Positions 22,799 to 36,343 of a stretch of DNA of 64,000 bases are shown in pieces (the first letter of the stretch is position 1; every line of letters begins with the position of its first letter). The notes beneath the pieces were generated by a model. The model saw only the letters and a program-made list of their open reading frames with translations, ran no database searches and was not told the DNA's origin. Position numbers and translations under genes: made by a program. This DNA comes from Termitomyces sp. T153. Taxonomy: Eukaryota > Basidiomycota > Agaricomycetes > Agaricales > Lyophyllaceae. The stretch is taken from assembly GCA_018296165.2 (NCBI GenBank), contig JACKQL020000070.1, positions 62,001 through 126,000 on the forward strand. Direction: 5' to 3'.

Positions 22799-25700
22799 AT
22801 GTCTACTAACACAGAATCTAGATACAATTTCCGCCTGAAACCTACTGCTGTGCGCCACACAGGGCGGGTTTCCAGGGCTGAAGAAGCGGTGGGCAGCGCG
22901 TATCGAGCTGCTCCCCATCACCTTACACCCACTGCTCCGGCAGTGGACTCTTCGTCGACAGCTTCGGCGGACGTCAGGGACTCTGCCTCGGCAGAATCCC
23001 CTCTAACGGAATCACTTTCGGATGAAGAGATTTCAGAAAAAGGGTTAGGAGAAATGGGAGATAATCCTAGCAACAGTACGGACACTGAAGAAACTTCAAT
23101 AGCTAATATATTTGCTACCCCCCGTATGGATAACGAACACCTGCAGGAAAACACCAATATAAGGCTTGATGAGCCTCGTCGACGGGCGAAAATTGGAAAC
23201 ACAAACCAGAATGAGAAAATTACGGCGGACCTAACCAGGGAACAGGCAGACACCATAAAACTGGCTCGTAACAACATGACTCCCTCCCAACGAGAACTCA
23301 TAGACACACGCAATCGAAATCTGAGCACCGCGACAGCACGAGCCATGACAAATAACGGGACATCGACCGAGAAGGGCAAAGGACCCGATCCCGGTAATTG
23401 GGGGAATGCCGACCTATCAAGGGAAGATTTAGAGCCGGAAGTGCAACGTCACATTTTGGACGAATGCAATGCTCACCGAGATAGATTGATTACTGAGGAG
23501 GACGAGGCAGCCGGAACTGAGGACCTCGAATCAGAAGATAACGATTCCGAAGAAGAGGCTTCGAATCATCCAACTCGCCAAGAACTTCGTAAGAGATTAC
23601 ATATGAAACGGAAGTTGGAAAAGGAAATTCAACAGATGAAAAAGGAATTGAAAGAGAAAAGATCTAAGCGAAGTAAGCGCGCAGGATCTGAGCCCATATC
23701 CCATGAGTTACAGGATATGATTACTAAAGTGACCCACCGGGCTCGCAGTTCGGGCAGGATGGGCGTAAAAGAAACATCGTCAAAGAAATTAAGACCAGTT
23801 AACCAAGTCGCAAGAAATAGTGCGCTTGGTAGGGCGTTCGACCGAATCCGAAAGGAAGAAGGATCCGACCCATCAGACTCAGAACCTTCAAGCCCGTCAG
23901 AATCATCAGACAGCTCGAGCTCGGAAGATCCAGACAGTACTCACCCATCTTCGGAAAGTGAGGAGTCAGATTGGTCAATGGACCCATTGGACCAGGATAC
24001 AAGGAAAACCCAGGAAAAGCATAAGAAGAGATCCCCAAAGACTGGGAATAAGAAAATCCCTAGATCGCTAATTAAGCCCACCCCGCCGGCCAAGTACTCG
24101 GGGGTCCCCGACCTGCAAGCGTTCTTGCAGTTCATGACCCACTGTACATCCTACGTAAAATACGGCCTCGTACAAAGGGAACGACAGGTGCTGGTGGTAT
24201 CGGAATTTTTGACAGGCCGCGCCTGGACCTTCTACTCGCGAGAAGCCTCCCGCGCCCCAGAAGAATGGACTCTAGAACGATTTTTCAAAGAACTATTTAA
24301 TGATTGCTTTCCTATTAACTATCGCAATAAGCAACGAAACAAGTTACAACACTTACGCCAGGGCAAAATGACGGTCCGCGATTATGTAGGGGAGCTACAA
24401 GAACTCTTTACCATCGTGGGCTATACGAACCGTAAGGAAAAGGTGGTGAAACTATTCAATGGGTTTCGTACCTCAATCCAGAGAGAATTGTATCGTTTGG
24501 GGCTAAACCCTGAAACTTCCAAGTGGAAGAAGGTGGTGTCTAAAGCTGAGTTTGTCGAGATGGCTGAATCTGTTGACCTAGAATTCGGTGACGGTCAGTA
24601 TACTGGATCGGTTTCGAGGTATAAAGAAAATGACCGCCGCCATGGTAGGTCCAAGAGAAATAGATTCTATAAGGATCGAGAACACAACCAACGGGAAGTT
24701 GACAATAAGAGAAGTAAGTCTCCTTCCAACTATGGGAAGGGAACCAACCAGATGCCTGCGTACTCTGCAAAACAGGGGACGTCACGCAGCTGGGATGGTA
24801 ACTGGAAATTAAAGGGAGAAAACCCTAAGTATAAGAAGCAAAATGAACGCAAACAACTTACCAAGGAGGAGGAGACAGAATACCGTGCCCAGAACAAGTG
24901 CTTTAATTGCGGACAGCCGGGGCACATGTCTCGCAATTGCCCCAGCGGGAGGTCGGCATCTTCCTCAACCCCTGGCAAACCTCCAGGATTAAAATCGTAT
25001 AGTGTACGGGTAGACTTGCGGGAAACGGATCGCCTAAGGGAAGAAGCCCTTGGGCAGACTACCGCAGGTATCACGGTCGGCATGGTAACTCTGTCAACCA
25101 ATCGGAATGACACATTTATTATTAAAGGAGACTCGCCTTCCTTGATAGAGCACCTTGAAGAGAACCTGGATAATTCTAGCGCGGATACAGCAGACAGGGC
25201 GGAAAGAGAATGTGACAACCTACCTGATTCGATGGAGGTATTGGAAGGGGGAGCTGCACAGCCGGTGGAGGATGATGACATTACAGAAGGACCTAGCACT
25301 CCCACATCAGACCGTTATTCAGAAGATGAAGAGAGTTATATGGACTCACATACCAATGTCTGCTTAGACTTGGAACTGAACATTGATATCGAGAACCCAG
25401 TAAACGTTGACACCATAGAAGACTATTATGACGAAGTGTACTTAACTACTGAACGAGACTTCGGTCAAGAGTCCTACGACTTCGTAGTATCAAACACTGA
25501 GGAAAGAATGGAGTTAGTCTGGAAGGAAGAAATAATGTTCGGACGACCTAACCAGATAGGGTGTGCCACAGCCCGAAAATTAGATTTCCTTCTAGAACGC
25601 CTTCAACCCTATCCTGGGGACCCCTCGAATGTGCTGCAACTCAAAGGTCGACGGTTCTACTCATACGAGATTGCCGGAGGGAACCTGTGTCTCTGGGACC

Positions 25701-28700
25701 ACATTTGGGATCGAGAATTGATCATCCCAGCTGACGTAGTAGCTCATGAGGGATTCGCAGCAGGGATGTGGTATGCGATTGAATGTAGCAATCAAATTGG
25801 GTTACCTGTTACAAGATTATCGTGGTATAAGACTACCCTGGCCAAGAACGTATGGGCTTGGAATGCGGCCAAGATTCTAGAGTTGGGGGCACCCTATTTA
25901 GACAATGAGCATCATCTCGATACCAGCCATGGGAAAAGATTTGACCTGATCCAACGAGAACCTGGGGAATGGGTAATCATGGATCGCCAACTCAGATTTA
26001 TCACAAGGATTGAGGAAAACCACCTTAAGAACCCCTTATTCAACCTATGTCACTGGTATTTGATCAGGATTAAACAAGTCTATGACTCAACAGGGGAGGG
26101 ATCAGAGACCGATAACGATGACAGAAAACCCTGTCTGGGGACACTGACTCTGCCCCTGAAGGGCCCGCACACCTTAGAAAGAGAAATAAGAATGTTGTTA
26201 GAACCAGCGTCAGCCAGATACCGCCAACACCAGGGTGATAGAGATCCTGATGAAACATGCGTGATAAGCAAATTGGAAGTAAATGGACAGCAAGTAGAAC
26301 GAGGAACTTACCCCGCAATTCAGAGGAACAACGCTAGGAAAAGGAATACGAGCCGTACCGTGCCAAAGCCATTAGTAATTGTTATCAAGCTTAATGGACA
26401 CCCAGTACGCGCTCTGGTGGATTCAGGGTCATTAGGGGACTTTGTTTCGACAACTGCAGTGGAGCAATTAAAACTGAAGCGGATAGAATTGGATGAGCCA
26501 GTGCCGGTGCAACTGGCAGTACAGGGATCGCGGTCTAAAATAAACTATGGGACCATTTCCTTGGTCCAATACCAACAAATCTCTGAACAACGATACTTTG
26601 ATGTTATGAATCTGCAAGGCTATGATGTTATTCTCGGCACGCCCTGGATATACCAATATAAGGTTACCTTTGGGTTAAACCCTTCACGGGTGGTAGTCGG
26701 TAATAACACAGCAGCCCCTATGGTGGAGGGAACCAGTGTAGCTAGACTATCTTCGAGAGCAATGGAGAAATATGAAAGTAACCTAGAACAAATTAGAACA
26801 GAACTCCATAAGTACGCAGCACCACTATGCCAAGCCGCAGGAGACACACCTTTACCTCCGTTGAGAGCCATAAATCACGAAATTCCGCTAATTGATGAGA
26901 AAAAAATATACCCTTGGCGGCCGTCACGCTGTCCAGAAGCTTTGAAACCACAGTGGGATGAGAAAAGGACTGCTTACATCAAGTCAGGACGCTGGGAAGT
27001 TACAGCGGCGGGAAATGCTGTACCAATGATGTTCTTGAAGAAACCAGGAAAAGTTGGAGAACCACCACGCCTGCGAATTGTAAGCGACTTAAGGGCACGG
27101 AATGCTAATACTTACAAAAAGTCCTCCCCATTACCAGATATGGAAGGGATTTTGAGGCGAGCTGCACGCTCAAAGTACAGATCCATCATAGATGGACAGG
27201 ACGCATATGAACAAATCCGAGTTAAGCCCGAACATGTTGAGCGCACTACCATGACTACACCTGATGGAAACATGGTCAGTCATGTCATACAACAAGGAGA
27301 CTGCAACGCACCAGCTACGTATCAAGCGTTGATGAATTACCTTTTTGCTGCGTATCTAGGTCAATTCATGGATGTATACTTAGATGACATAATAATATAC
27401 TCAGATGCGCTGGAGGATCACCTTACACAGGTAAAATTAGTACTTGACATCCTGAAAAGAGAAAAGCTTTACCTAAGTGAACGAAAACTACATTTTCTGT
27501 GTCGAGAAATGAAAATCCTGGGCCGTGTGGTAGATGATGATGGGATCCGGATGGACCCAGATAAAGTGGATGCTCTAGTACGGTGGAAAGTCCCCACTAA
27601 CAGGGACTTGCTTTGAGGTTTCCTCGGGGCCGCAGGGTACCTTGCTGATGACATCGACCGTGTAAGAGTACCTATGGGAGTTTTACACACATTAACAGGA
27701 GACACAGTTCCATTTCGTTGGGAGTTCACTCACCAACGAGCATTTGAGGATGTAAAGAGATTGGCATCAATATGCCGAGAGCACCATAGAAAACCTTTAA
27801 GCTATAAGAAGAATGCACCCCCTGTGAACATGATAACGGATGGATGCATTACCGGAATTGCAGGTGTTGTGAGCCAAGGTGATGACTGGAAAATGGCGGC
27901 AGTAGCAGCATTCTTTTCTGCTAAACTGAATTCGGCTCAGCAGAATTATCCTGTGCATGAAATAGAAATGTTAGCCGGGGTAGAAACTATGCTGCGACAT
28001 CGTGACATACTGCAAGGAGTCAAGTTTCGTTGGTTCACAGACCATAAGGGCTTGATACATTTGGTAGAACAAAAGAATTTGTCAGGCAGGCAAGCACGAT
28101 GGCTCGAAAAGATATCAGAATTTGACTATGAAATAATCTATGTACCTGGCGCCGAAAACATTCTATCAGATGCATTATCGAGGCTGTATTCAAATGACTT
28201 ACCAGGGACTGTGCGTGCGAGAAGTGAGTATACATACTTTGATGTAATAGATAATGATGGACTGGGGAAACAATTAGTCTCCATGCCGGTTTTGGTTGGG
28301 ATGGAGGGCGAGAGTGCCTCCGCACCAGAAGAACTGGAGAAATCTGGGGGGAACATAACCAGAAATCAAGAGCCCATCAGGAAAAAGAGAGCTTACCATC
28401 GAAAGGTAGTAGAACCTGCGGAAACTGGGTGTCCTGAGACAGCCAAGGAGTTTGCAGCCCGCACAGCACCACATTTCGTCCTTCGAGGACCTAAGGAACG
28501 AAACGAGGGGGGGGAAAGTAGCCTGGCTACTCCCAACTCCCTACCAGACACCCACAAAGTAAGCTTAGGAAAGGAAAGGCTGGTTATTAGACTGCCAGCA
28601 AAAAAGAAGTCAACTTTACCTAATGACATGAACTCGGCATCATGGCCAGAAACAGATGACCAGATGACAACCCTTGCAGAACGCAGCTATGATGAAATGT

Positions 28701-31357
28701 TAGCCCTAAGATCCCAAAACCTGGATAAGGAAATGGAGAATCTGACCCCATTAACACTGGAAGAATTTCTAAATGCTGGCAAAGATCCAATTGATCTGGT
28801 AGCAGCACTAAAGGGACGTTACCAAGAAGATAAGCTATTTGCCAGCATTCTAGAGAACCCAAAAGCATTTCGCAACTATGAAGTCACAGAAGATAAAGTC
28901 ATATACCTCAAATCGGATGGAAAAAGGTTGTTGTGTATCCCTGCTGTGGTAGTGCGTGGCCGTAGTGCCAGGGAAATAGTCATTTCAGAAGCTCACTCAC
29001 TTCTAGCCCACCTGGGACCCCGGAAAACCTTACTGTATTTGCATGATCAAGTATGGTGGAAATCAATGGCACATGACGTCCAAGCATACTGTGAAACTTG
29101 CACAACATGCCGACGGAACAAATATTCGAATCAGAAGCCATATGGACTGCTACAGTCACTTCAAGTACCAACGCAGCCATGGGAAGTCATTGGAATCGAT
29201 TTTGTAGGCCCTCTGCCAGAAACCAAGGACAGAAATGGCTCGTATGATTCAATCACTGTCATTATTGACTTGCTAACAGCTATGGTACATATAGTGCCTA
29301 GTCGAACTAATTACACAGCACGACAAGTGGCTGAACTGATCTTCTCTGAAGTATACAAACATCATGGGCTACCCAAAGCAATAGTTAGTGATCGTGATTC
29401 CTACTTTACTAGTACTTTCTGGACACACTTACATGAATTAATTGGTACTCAATTAAGAATGTCCTCAGCCTACCATCCTGAATCAGATGGATCGACTGAA
29501 CGAGCAAATAAAACTATAGTACAAATGATCCGACAATGTGTAGGGGACAAACTCAAAGACTGGATAACAAAACTACCAGCAATAGATTTTGCAATAAATT
29601 CTGCAAGGTCAGAGACAACTGGATACTCACCATTCTTCCTTAACACAGGAAGGTTACCCAGACCAATGATCTGGAACAATGCAAAACCTAATGAGTTTGT
29701 GGGAGTAAGGGTTTTTGCACAACGATTGAAGCTGGCCCTCATGGCTGCACATGATTGCATTTTAGCAGCCAGAGTGAAACAGACCTGAAATGCCAATCGC
29801 CGCAGACAACTAGCCCCATTTACCAAGGGAGACATGGTATATGTCTCCACTAAGAATTTTAACTACCCGAAGGGGTTCCCAAAGAAATTCATTCCTAAAT
29901 ATGAGGGACCTTATAAGATAACCGAAGACTATGGAAATAGCTCTTTCCAGGTTGATATCTCCCAAAATATGAAGAGACGAGGAATACATAATGTGTTCCA
30001 TGCAGCCTTACTTAGAATACACAAACCGAATGATGACCGGCTATTCCCGGGACGACTAAATGAACAGATCGAGGAGCCCGAAGTAAACAAATGGGCAGCG
30101 GAGCGCATCGTGGCGCATCACGGAACAAAGACCAATGCTATGTTTGAAGTGCTATGGAAAGCTGGAGATAAGTCTTGGATGAGTTACGAACAGGTCAAAG
30201 ATCTTAACTTACTTGTTCCTTATTTAGAGCTCCTAGGTTTTGAAACAATCGAGGAACTGACAAACAAAGGGATCGGGCAGCCACCTCAGGATGACCCTCA
30301 GGTTTTTCTGGGACAAGCTTCCTTCCGAGACTGGCGGGGAGACAAGCTAGGGGGAAACCTTTTAAAACCCCATCCTGAGCTTGATCGGCCCATCACCCAC
30401 CTTCAACTTTCCTGCCTAGCTCCCTCTACTCAATCCCTTCAAACTTTCTCTATGGGCCACCCCAATCCCTATGGTAACCATGGACCTCCAATGGATGGAC
30501 TAGGACGTCCCAAACACCATCCCTTCCTGACCGTCGACCCCATCACTCGCATGGTCACTCTTCGCGATCCAGAGAATCCAGACTGTGTCGTAACCATTCA
30601 CCCCCTCCAGATTCAGCTCTACCTCGAATATGACTTAGAAGTCCGTCAGTCTCATGGAAATCCCGGCTCACCCATGCCTGTCGGCTATTCCCTGTTTGCG
30701 GAGATCCTGAACCTTGCTAGTCCTGACACTGAGTGTCAATACCGACTCTCCCTATACAATCCTGAGAACCAGACCTGGTCCCGAGTCAACAAACCCTTCC
30801 CCAATGGGTACCTCCCTAGTTCTTATGTCGACCCTCGTCTTGACCTCCTAGTGACTCTCGGCTTCATATCGAAGCAAGGTAACGTGGACAAACAGACGGT
30901 CGAAGATGCTGTACGCGCTTGGCGTGCCCCCTCTGGCCAATTAGTCCAGAGAACTAAACAGTTTCACGCGCGCCAATCGAGGCCTTATTCGGGACCCCGT
31001 AATTCCACCAGTTCTCAAAAACGTTTTTATTCGGAGGTTCGCGAGAACTACATGGCATCACCCAGGGCGAGCACGTCCACCGCCTCTACCTCTACCAGTC
31101 ACTCTGATACTCGACCGACTCTCACCTCCGCTGTGCCTACCCGAGCTCTACGTTATTCCGCCAGCGCCGCGGTCACTTCCAAGGGGATCGTGATCCGAGA
31201 TTCGGACACCAAAGGAAAAGGGAAAGCCCGAGACGAAGAAGAGGAGATGGTTGTGGACCCTGAGGACGTTCCACTCCCTGGAGACGATGCGGAGGGCGAG
31301 CTTGAAGATTACCCCGACGCACCAGAGCCCCAGTCGGATGCTGATCCCTCCGCTTGA
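22799..31357 (+). pseudogene. Element A gag-pol polyprotein, interrupted by two TGA codons
   Basis: One reading frame of 2,853 codons from ATG 22799 to the stop at 31355, with in-frame TGA at 27614-27616 and 29786-29788. Both TGAs are followed by continuing homologous sequence in the same frame. Order: acidic N-terminus; capsid-like region, about residues 420-600; zinc knuckle CFNCGQPGHMSRNC, 701-714; retropepsin VDSG with Asp1208; RT with YLDD at 1527-1530; RNase H (ITDG, FTDHKG, DALSR); integrase zinc domain (ending CETCTTCRRNK) and DDE core (IGIDFVGPLP, VSDRDSYF, HPESDGSTERAN); chromodomain after the second TGA; then a C-terminal extension of about 360 residues. Each TGA could have arisen from CGA (Arg) by one C-to-T change. 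Unless the stops are read through, the element cannot make RNase H or integrase. Confidence 0.92.
29834..31357 (+). other. Chromodomain and long C-terminal extension of element A
   Basis: Part of the same frame after the second TGA, open for 507 codons. It begins with the integrase C-terminal module (VFHAALLRIH). The chromodomain follows at about 30080-30230 (WAAERIVAHHG, MFEVLWKAGDKSWMSYEQV). After about 30270 comes an extension of about 360 residues rich in P, S, T and R, ending in a basic-then-acidic tail (KGKGKARDEEEEMVVDPEDV). Chromodomains in chromovirus integrases direct insertion to heterochromatin marks. The extension matches nothing I recognise. Confidence 0.75.
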
Positions 31358-31462
31358 CGAATATCGTTCAACTTCAAAAGTTTACAAGTTTACTTCCCTT
31401 TCCACTCCAATTTACTAATCATAAAAGCCGTATGCTTCTTGCTATCCGACTTGGAGGGCGTA

Positions 31463-31703
31463 TGTAGCGCTCGCGTGACATCTACGTCACTTCCGGGCTT
31501 GATGATAGCCAGAAAGCTGTACCAGAAAACTTTCTACCTATTCAGTTCACTTCCGACTTCCCCCGACACTCTAGATATATAAGATAGTAGAATTAGTTGT
31601 AGGGGACTAGTCTTTTGCAAAATATAGGACTTAAAACAGTTCTATCCCGCGAGACTAAGCTAGTGTGACCGTACGCTACCCTAATAGGTGGTCTACCGTT
31701 ACA
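31463..31703 (+). repeat. Element A 3' LTR
   Basis: Identical to the 5' LTR in length and, by eye, in sequence. It is preceded by a short purine-rich stretch (GGAGGG, 31453-31458), the candidate polypurine tract, and followed by the GAAGG duplication. Confidence 0.95.
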
Positions 31704-32503
31704 GAAGGGTTCAGCGAAACCGGGCGATGCCGGTCACCGGTCACGGGCCCCCTTCATTCTCTTGCCCAGCACAGTGCGCACTACATTCCGAAATATTCAA
31801 GATTTCATTCAAGCCGTTGCGCGTACCATCTAGTAAGCTTCTTTTCGCGTTCTTTTTCCACCATCGACGACCCTGCTCGCCATCCTTGCGTCGCTGGCCA
31901 TTGCTCAGGTTTTCCGTGCCCTTTTCTCACCCCCGCAAGGCACCGCATATGTATGTATCCGGCGGTTTTGTGGAATCATGCTTTATTATTTGGATACTGT
32001 ATACTGCGTGTAAGGTCATGTTATAGGTTCCATGACTTCAAGTAGTAGCAACGTGTTCCTAGCCCTAGATCTTTGCGTTTACTCCCTGTCAGTATGCAGT
32101 GCGTGCGTTTCCCAGATTGATGTGAGGCGGGCGAAAGCTGCCGACCAGTTTGCTCGTCCGCAGAATCTTGGTTTGTTTCCCGTTCCCGTGTCATCTATGT
32201 CTATGATCCACTGGCTCACCTTGCAGCCTCCATCATCCTGACGAGGCGCGAAGCCGGAGTATAGTAATTGATAACACTGACATCTTACCCGGACAAAACA
32301 GCCAATCACGGTCACTTCGTTACCTTGCAAAGCCATTTCCTCCACGATATACACTCGCTAAAAATGGAGTACTACGAATGATAGTCTACTCCCTAGGTCA
32401 ACATGGGTGAAAGCCATATAAGGGCGATGAACAATTTGTAGCTCATTGTGCTCTCTTCGTCTCATAATCTCAATTTGTGGCTGCCTCATTCATTGTACAA
32501 CGC
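31704..32503. other. Host DNA upstream of the ceramidase start
   Basis: CpG-normal sequence with no repeat recognised. An open minus-strand frame (32079-32354, 91 codons) has no identifiable domain. The last 150 bases before 32504 should contain the former ceramidase promoter; no clear TATA box stands out. Confidence 0.4.
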
Positions 32504-35440
32504 ATGGTTGGGATTGCATGCCATTGGTATCTGATCGTCTTCGTGACTTCAGTCTGGCTATTCGATGGGACCTCGATGAGAGTTTCGGCGCAGTATCTAC
32601 TCGGTCTCGGTAAGTGTAAATCGCTAAGAAATGATTTCATCATTGGCTCATTGTACATGTGTTGCAGGTATTAGAGATATCACTGGGTGAGTCACTGTCT
32701 GATGGATTGCGTGCCAAAGACTTACTGGTTCAAAAGACCCGTCGTAGAACGAACATGATGGTAATGGGCATATCTATCTCTAGAGGCGACAACGTTAATG
32801 AGGGTTCATAGGGATACGCGTCTCTAGAACAGACCGACGCTGGTTTGCACATGAGACAACGTAGTCGCGCTTTCATTATCGCAGAAGCTACGTCCCCGTC
32901 CAGCCGAAATGCCTTCATAAATGCTGGTGCGGAACCATGAATAACATGTTAGATCTAGCATTAATTCCAAAAAAAAATTAGACATCGCCATGGGTGACAC
33001 AGGAGTCCGACGTTCTATCATTTCTCAGCTCTCAATTTTGTATTCTGGGGTATACAATGCAACAAATGTTGCATTCGTCGGCACCCATCAGCACGCAGGA
33101 GTTGGAGGCTATTTTGAGAATCTCCTCCCTCAGGTCACCTCACTGGGCTATGTGAAACAGACTGCAGATGCCATCGTTGAGGGTACAATTTTGGCTTTGA
33201 AGCGTGCGCATGCAAGTCTTGCGCCAGGAAAGTACGGCTTACCTAGCAAATCCGGCTGCTGAGATATCAATATGATCAGGACCAAGAAATGACGGTTTTG
33301 AGGTTTGATGATGAAAACGGAAATGCACGGGTTTGCTCAGTTTCTTCGCGGTTCATGGAACAAGTTTCTACGAGGTAGGTACTTCTTCTGTCCTTTCATG
33401 CGCTTACTGTGGCGCAGAACAATACTTTGGTTAGTACCGATAACAAAGGTATGGCAGCTTTCCTCTATGAATGTGGTGTTATTTTAAACTCCCTACACGT
33501 CTTATCACTTGTGATCAAATAGTACCTGTGGAACCATCTACGATGCCTGGCAATACAACTTTCGTCGCTGGCTTTACTCAGTGTGAGTGACACCTCCACA
33601 TATCCAGACGTCGCCTTTGAATATGAAGATGCGCTCATCGTATTTGTCTTCTAGCTAATGTTGGGGACACGAGTCAAAATACGTCAGTCATCCTCCTGCT
33701 TATCAACATATGAAGTTTTACTTTGCTCGAGACTCAGCCGTAAGGAGGCTTGACTTATTCTTTTCTACACCAGCCTTGGAGCATTTTGTGAAAGTCCAGG
33801 AGAAGATTATGATGGCCTCCCATGCGATGCAGACCATTCCACCTGTGGTGGCGCTGTCCAAGACTGTCATGGCCGGTCAGTTCCCAGCACGCTTTGTCAT
33901 CTTGTCAAGCTCCCTACTAATGCGTTGTGTCTGTTCATAGTGGGCCCGGATTCCGCATTTCTGATTTTGAGTCGAATAGAATCATAGGGGGAAAGCAGTT
34001 CGAAGGTGCTCTAGCTGTGATGAATGGGGTCAGGAACCCTGGTATTGGAACGGTCAGAAGTGTTCACGTTTACCTTAATACGTACGGACGGATCCAAGCT
34101 TCGTGTTCTTGTTTTTGCCCGTTTAACGACAAGACCTCAGAATAACAAATTCCTTTATTCTACCCAACGGCACTGCCGTCTCTACCTGTCCTACAGCCAT
34201 GGATCCGTCCCTTGGTTGTGCTCCATGAATGTCCCGCACCCTAACGAAGATATTGTTTGTTTCTCACAGGATACTCTTTTGCCGGTGGAACAGCGTGAAC
34301 TGATTGATTCCGCTTCTGTGCTTTACATCTCCTAAATCTTAGACCAGTGACGGTCCGGGAGCATTTGATTTCGTTCAAGGAGATAATTCATCGAAGTCAC
34401 AGTACGTTACATCTTGTTGCCACATTTTCTTTATTGACCGATTGGGCCTCGTGCTAGAAATGCGTTCTGGGAGCTTGTCAAAGGTCGGTTAATCCATATG
34501 CATACATTCTCTCGGTTTGCGTTGTTTGGGCCCTAAATTTGCAGTAATTTGTACCCTATTCTAACGCTTTTTATCTTCTCTAGGTGCAGTGACACCTTTG
34601 CCTTCGGAAGACCAGGTAGCTTGCCAATACCCCAAACTTATCTGTCCTACTTAATACGGTATGTATTCTAAGTCATTGATTTGCAATATGAAAAGAATCG
34701 CTGTCTAAGTATAGGTTTTCCAGGTGAACTGACAACGATGGCCGGTCGACGGATCCGGTTTGTTCTTCGGAATAAGAGTTCCCCGATTTGTGCTTATTTT
34801 GCTTCACTTTCATCTCTTCTTTTCTCTTCATCTTTCCGACACTTGACATCAATTTCAATGCGTTGGGCTATCATCCAGGGAAGCCCTTCGTGCCAAACTC
34901 ATTTCATCAGGAGCTCTCGGACCTGATGCATATGTTGTCATCGCTGGTCCAGCCGATACGTATGGCTATTATGTCCCGACTCGCGAGGAGTACGGCGTGC
35001 AAATATATGAGGGTGCATCAACAATCTTTGGCCAATGTGAGCCCAAATCTGTCTTCGTCATGCAGAGTATTTCCATCTAATCAATCTACGAAACAGTCAC
35101 TCTCGAAGCCTACATTGACAAGTACTCCAGTCTCGTTCCCTTCCTCGCAGATAGCACGACTGGCGCCCCTGCTTCTGATCCTGCTCCAGTGGATCAAATC
35201 TCCAATACCATCTCATTACAGGTTTGTCCTCCTTGATCATTCATTTGCTTTCATCGCCGGATTTATCCCAACATCCTACGCGACAATATTTGACAGTATC
35301 ATCATAATAGTCCGATGTTGTCTTCGATGCGGCACCTATTGGAACCACGCTCGGTGATGTTCTAGTCGATGTCAATACCACACCCTACCACGCAGTCGAC
35401 ACATTTTCAGCTCAATTCGTTGGTGCCAACCCCAGAGTGA

Positions 35441-36292
35441 TGATACGGCGGTCTCAAATATAGAGACAAAAGAGATCATTCCGAAAAACCCTATATATTT
35501 AAAAAGATAATACAAATTGTCTGTAAAAAGAGCTGAAAACTGTAAGCTCAGGGATAAACGTCGAAAACTGTAGACGTCGGACAAACCTCGAAGCCAGCCT
35601 CAGTCCCATAAAGACCAGTAAAATGACAGAAAGACCAGTGTCGATGACATAGTGGCCAGCCATCAAAACTGATGGCAGGCACAGGGGAGTGGCAGTACGC
35701 CGGGGCCGATAAGCCGATCACGGATCACGGATCCCAGGTCTAGCTATCGAACAGATACCCCTCCCCTTCCCTCAAAAACCCAGTAAAGTGTCTCGAGGAC
35801 CTACAAAAAGACCCGCAAAAGGCTCGACCTAAGAAAGCTCCAGCAGGACGGGGAAAGAGGGAGAAAATCCAACAGGATAAAAGATACGGCAAATGCACGG
35901 GCAAGGTCAGCCACCGGCCACCGACGTCCCCGTACAGATGGCAAAAACACGAGGAAAGGCCGTGGTCCGTGCACGGATAACAAGGTATAAAAGGAGAGAG
36001 GTTTCGAGGGAGAGAGCAAGCAACGACGTACCACGGCTCGGCTAGCCCCAGGGAGCGGCTATCTTAGGCTTAAGAGTGTTTAGTTGTTTCGGGTTTTTAT
36101 TTAAATATATTTTGGACCCTTTCAATAGTTCGAGGCCGTCTCAACTAGCGAATAAACCATCTTAAATTTATATCTACGATTGTAACGTCTACGTGAGCTT
36201 TTGTGTAACCTAAGCCTCCAAAACTCTGTGAAAACAAAGTTTGATCCATTGATCCAATCAATTGACAGTATCAAAACTTACATTTCGCATCA
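35441..36292 (+). repeat. Solo LTR K inside a ceramidase intron
   Basis: 852 bp starting TGATACGG and ending TCGCATCA (TGAT...ATCA ends), flanked by GTGA at 35437-35440 and 36293-36296. It includes a TATAAAAG box at about 35986. It keeps its CpGs and has no internal coding region, so it is a solo LTR left after recombination. It lies four bases inside the intron that starts at 35437. The original intron, without the LTR, is 51 bp and joins GANPR to NNL exactly. A 5-bp duplication AGTGA with one end shifted is also possible. Confidence 0.82.
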
Positions 36293-36343
36293 GTGAGTTA
36301 CCTTTTGAGACTTGATCTAAACAATTGTCTAATCCTCTTGTAG

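Larger units (their letters stand above)
22452..31703 (+). mobile_element. Young Ty3/Gypsy chromovirus A, nearly intact
   Basis: The 241-bp LTRs at 22452-22692 and 31463-31703 are identical by eye over their whole length. They begin TGTAGCG and end GTTACA. The flanking 5-bp duplication GAAGG is at 22447-22451 and 31704-31708. Between them is one plus-strand gag-pol frame with gag, protease, RT, RNase H, integrase and chromodomain. The element is CpG-rich and appears recently inserted between the hydrolase and ceramidase loci. Length is 9,252 bp. Confidence 0.97.

Noticed and set aside
22918..23379. Minus-strand frame of 153 codons within element A gag
   Set aside because: It lies opposite a well-supported gag frame and its composition simply mirrors the acidic coding strand.
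22799..31357. Treating element A's three long frames as three separate genes
   Set aside because: All three share one reading frame and the protein domains continue across each TGA. One interrupted gag-pol is the simpler reading.
35372..36034. Short minus-strand frames over LTR K
   Set aside because: No domain, and the whole interval is explained as an LTR with TGAT...ATCA ends and a GTGA duplication.
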